A stretch of 64,000 bases of DNA from NCBI GenBank assembly GCA_046160625.1, contig JBJXGZ010000044.1, positions 1 to 64,000 of the forward strand, given 5' to 3'. Position numbers and translations under genes: made by a program. This stretch comes from M3007 sp046160625. Its GTDB lineage: Bacteria; Bacteroidota; Bacteroidia; Chitinophagales; Saprospiraceae. Shown one piece after another: positions 63,630 to 64,000 of the stretch (position 1 is the first letter of the stretch; every line of letters starts with the position of its first letter). Below the pieces are notes generated by a model, which saw only the letters and a program-made list of their open reading frames with translations, was not told the DNA's origin and ran no database searches.

Positions 63630-64000
63630 TTAATTTTTATTTCTAAGCCTAAACCGAGGCAACAAGAACAAGACCAGAGAAAAAACAAAAGCCAGTACAA
63701 ATTCTAACAATAGAACGGTAAACAGCCCACTTCTGTTGAAGCCAAATGCCACACAAATGAATAGGAGATTCACCCCGATCAAAACTCCCGTAGTGGTGGT
63801 ATGACTAAGCCCCAAACTGAGCAACTGGTGGTGTATGTGTGTTTTGTCGGGAGAGAAGGGCGAACTCCCCCTTAAGATACGACGCATAATGACCGAAAGC
63901 GTGTCGTATAAGGGCAAAATAAGTACTGCTACTGCGATTGCTGGAGCTGCACCAAAAACGTAAGGATTGTTTGAGGGAAGTTGGCGGTTTGTCTCGATAA
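63630..64000 (-). CDS. C-terminal part of a WecA/MraY-type sugar-phosphate transferase (partial)
   Basis: The frame is open to the right edge (123 codons seen, beginning IETNRQLPSNNPYVFGAAPA). It includes LILPLYDTLSVIMRRILRG and SPFSPDKTHIHHQLLSLGLSHTTT, the conserved end of undecaprenyl-phosphate GlcNAc-1-phosphate transferases (DxxRHxHHxL type), then two membrane segments ending LLPRFRLRNKN. The 5' end lies outside the window, so the exact substrate is not known. Confidence 0.85.
   Translation of the reverse strand, partial: IETNRQLPSNNPYVFGAAPAIAVAVLILPLYDTLSVIMRRILRGSSPFSPDKTHIHHQLLSLGLSHTTTTGVLIGVNLLFICVAFGFNRSGLFTVLLLEFVLAFVFSLVLFLLPRFRLRNKN

Noticed and set aside
1..64000. tRNA genes
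   Set aside because: I looked for T-arm signatures (GTTCRANYC) with a matching acceptor stem and found none in intergenic space.

Overview
The window comes from a Bacteroidota chromosome, most likely the Saprospiria/Chitinophagia side of the phylum. The grounds are a type IX secretion (T9SS) gene group (porU, porV, a porW/sprE-like TPR lipoprotein), a secreted protein with a T9SS C-terminal sorting domain, a bat-operon fragment, many lipoproteins with short Cys signals, TAnnTTTG promoter boxes, and start sites mostly without Shine-Dalgarno sequences. No tRNA, rRNA or CRISPR array was seen. The final gene runs off the right edge, and a transposase tail enters at the left edge.

Layout. 1-3 kb: an IS66-like transposase tail, a BatD-like protein and BatA, then a convergent TPR gene. 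3-4 kb: a gene-poor stretch holding a C-terminal remnant of enolase. 4-9 kb: a lipoprotein and a 1417-residue secreted hydrolase/beta-helix protein. 9-16 kb: dnaN, an M16-like protein without its zinc site, and the cell-shape operon mreB-mreC-mreD-mrdA (PBP2). 16-25 kb, mostly minus strand: a lipoprotein, a 972-residue Asp-box propeller protein, an AT-rich island (CpcT/CpeT-like lipoprotein plus two unknown exported proteins), an alpha/beta hydrolase and heme A synthase. 25.1-25.85 kb: a non-coding region with clustered DnaA boxes, the best candidate for a replication origin. 25.8-35.7 kb, minus strand: an HtrA-like protease, an aldehyde dehydrogenase, two exact parS-like sites, an OmpA/PD40 protein, porV and porU. 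35.7-47.6 kb: a lipoprotein, the porW-like gene, truA, a polytopic membrane protein, a dihydroorotase-like protein lacking metal ligands, an EamA transporter and purD. 47.6-64 kb: two Cys-rich mini-proteins, a DUF4159 protein, an M3 peptidase, an AhpD-like protein, an amidotransferase-like protein, acpP, pyruvate kinase, cysS, a PstS-like lipoprotein with a TPR partner, an ECF sigma factor followed by a membrane/barrel protein and a lipoprotein, and the end of a WecA/MraY-type transferase.

How the genes fit together. PorU, PorV and the PorW-like protein belong to one secretion machine, and the 4.5-8.7 kb protein is a probable client. MreBCD and PBP2 build the elongation machinery. The DnaA-box cluster, the two parS-like sites 3 kb away and dnaN 16 kb away together suggest the origin-proximal chromosome.

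The most unusual structural signal is a set of at least seven intergenic hairpins. Each is a long inverted repeat whose arms are built from its own 7-10 nt word repeated in tandem. The words differ between loci but the architecture is shared, and at several loci the arm runs into a neighbouring stop codon.
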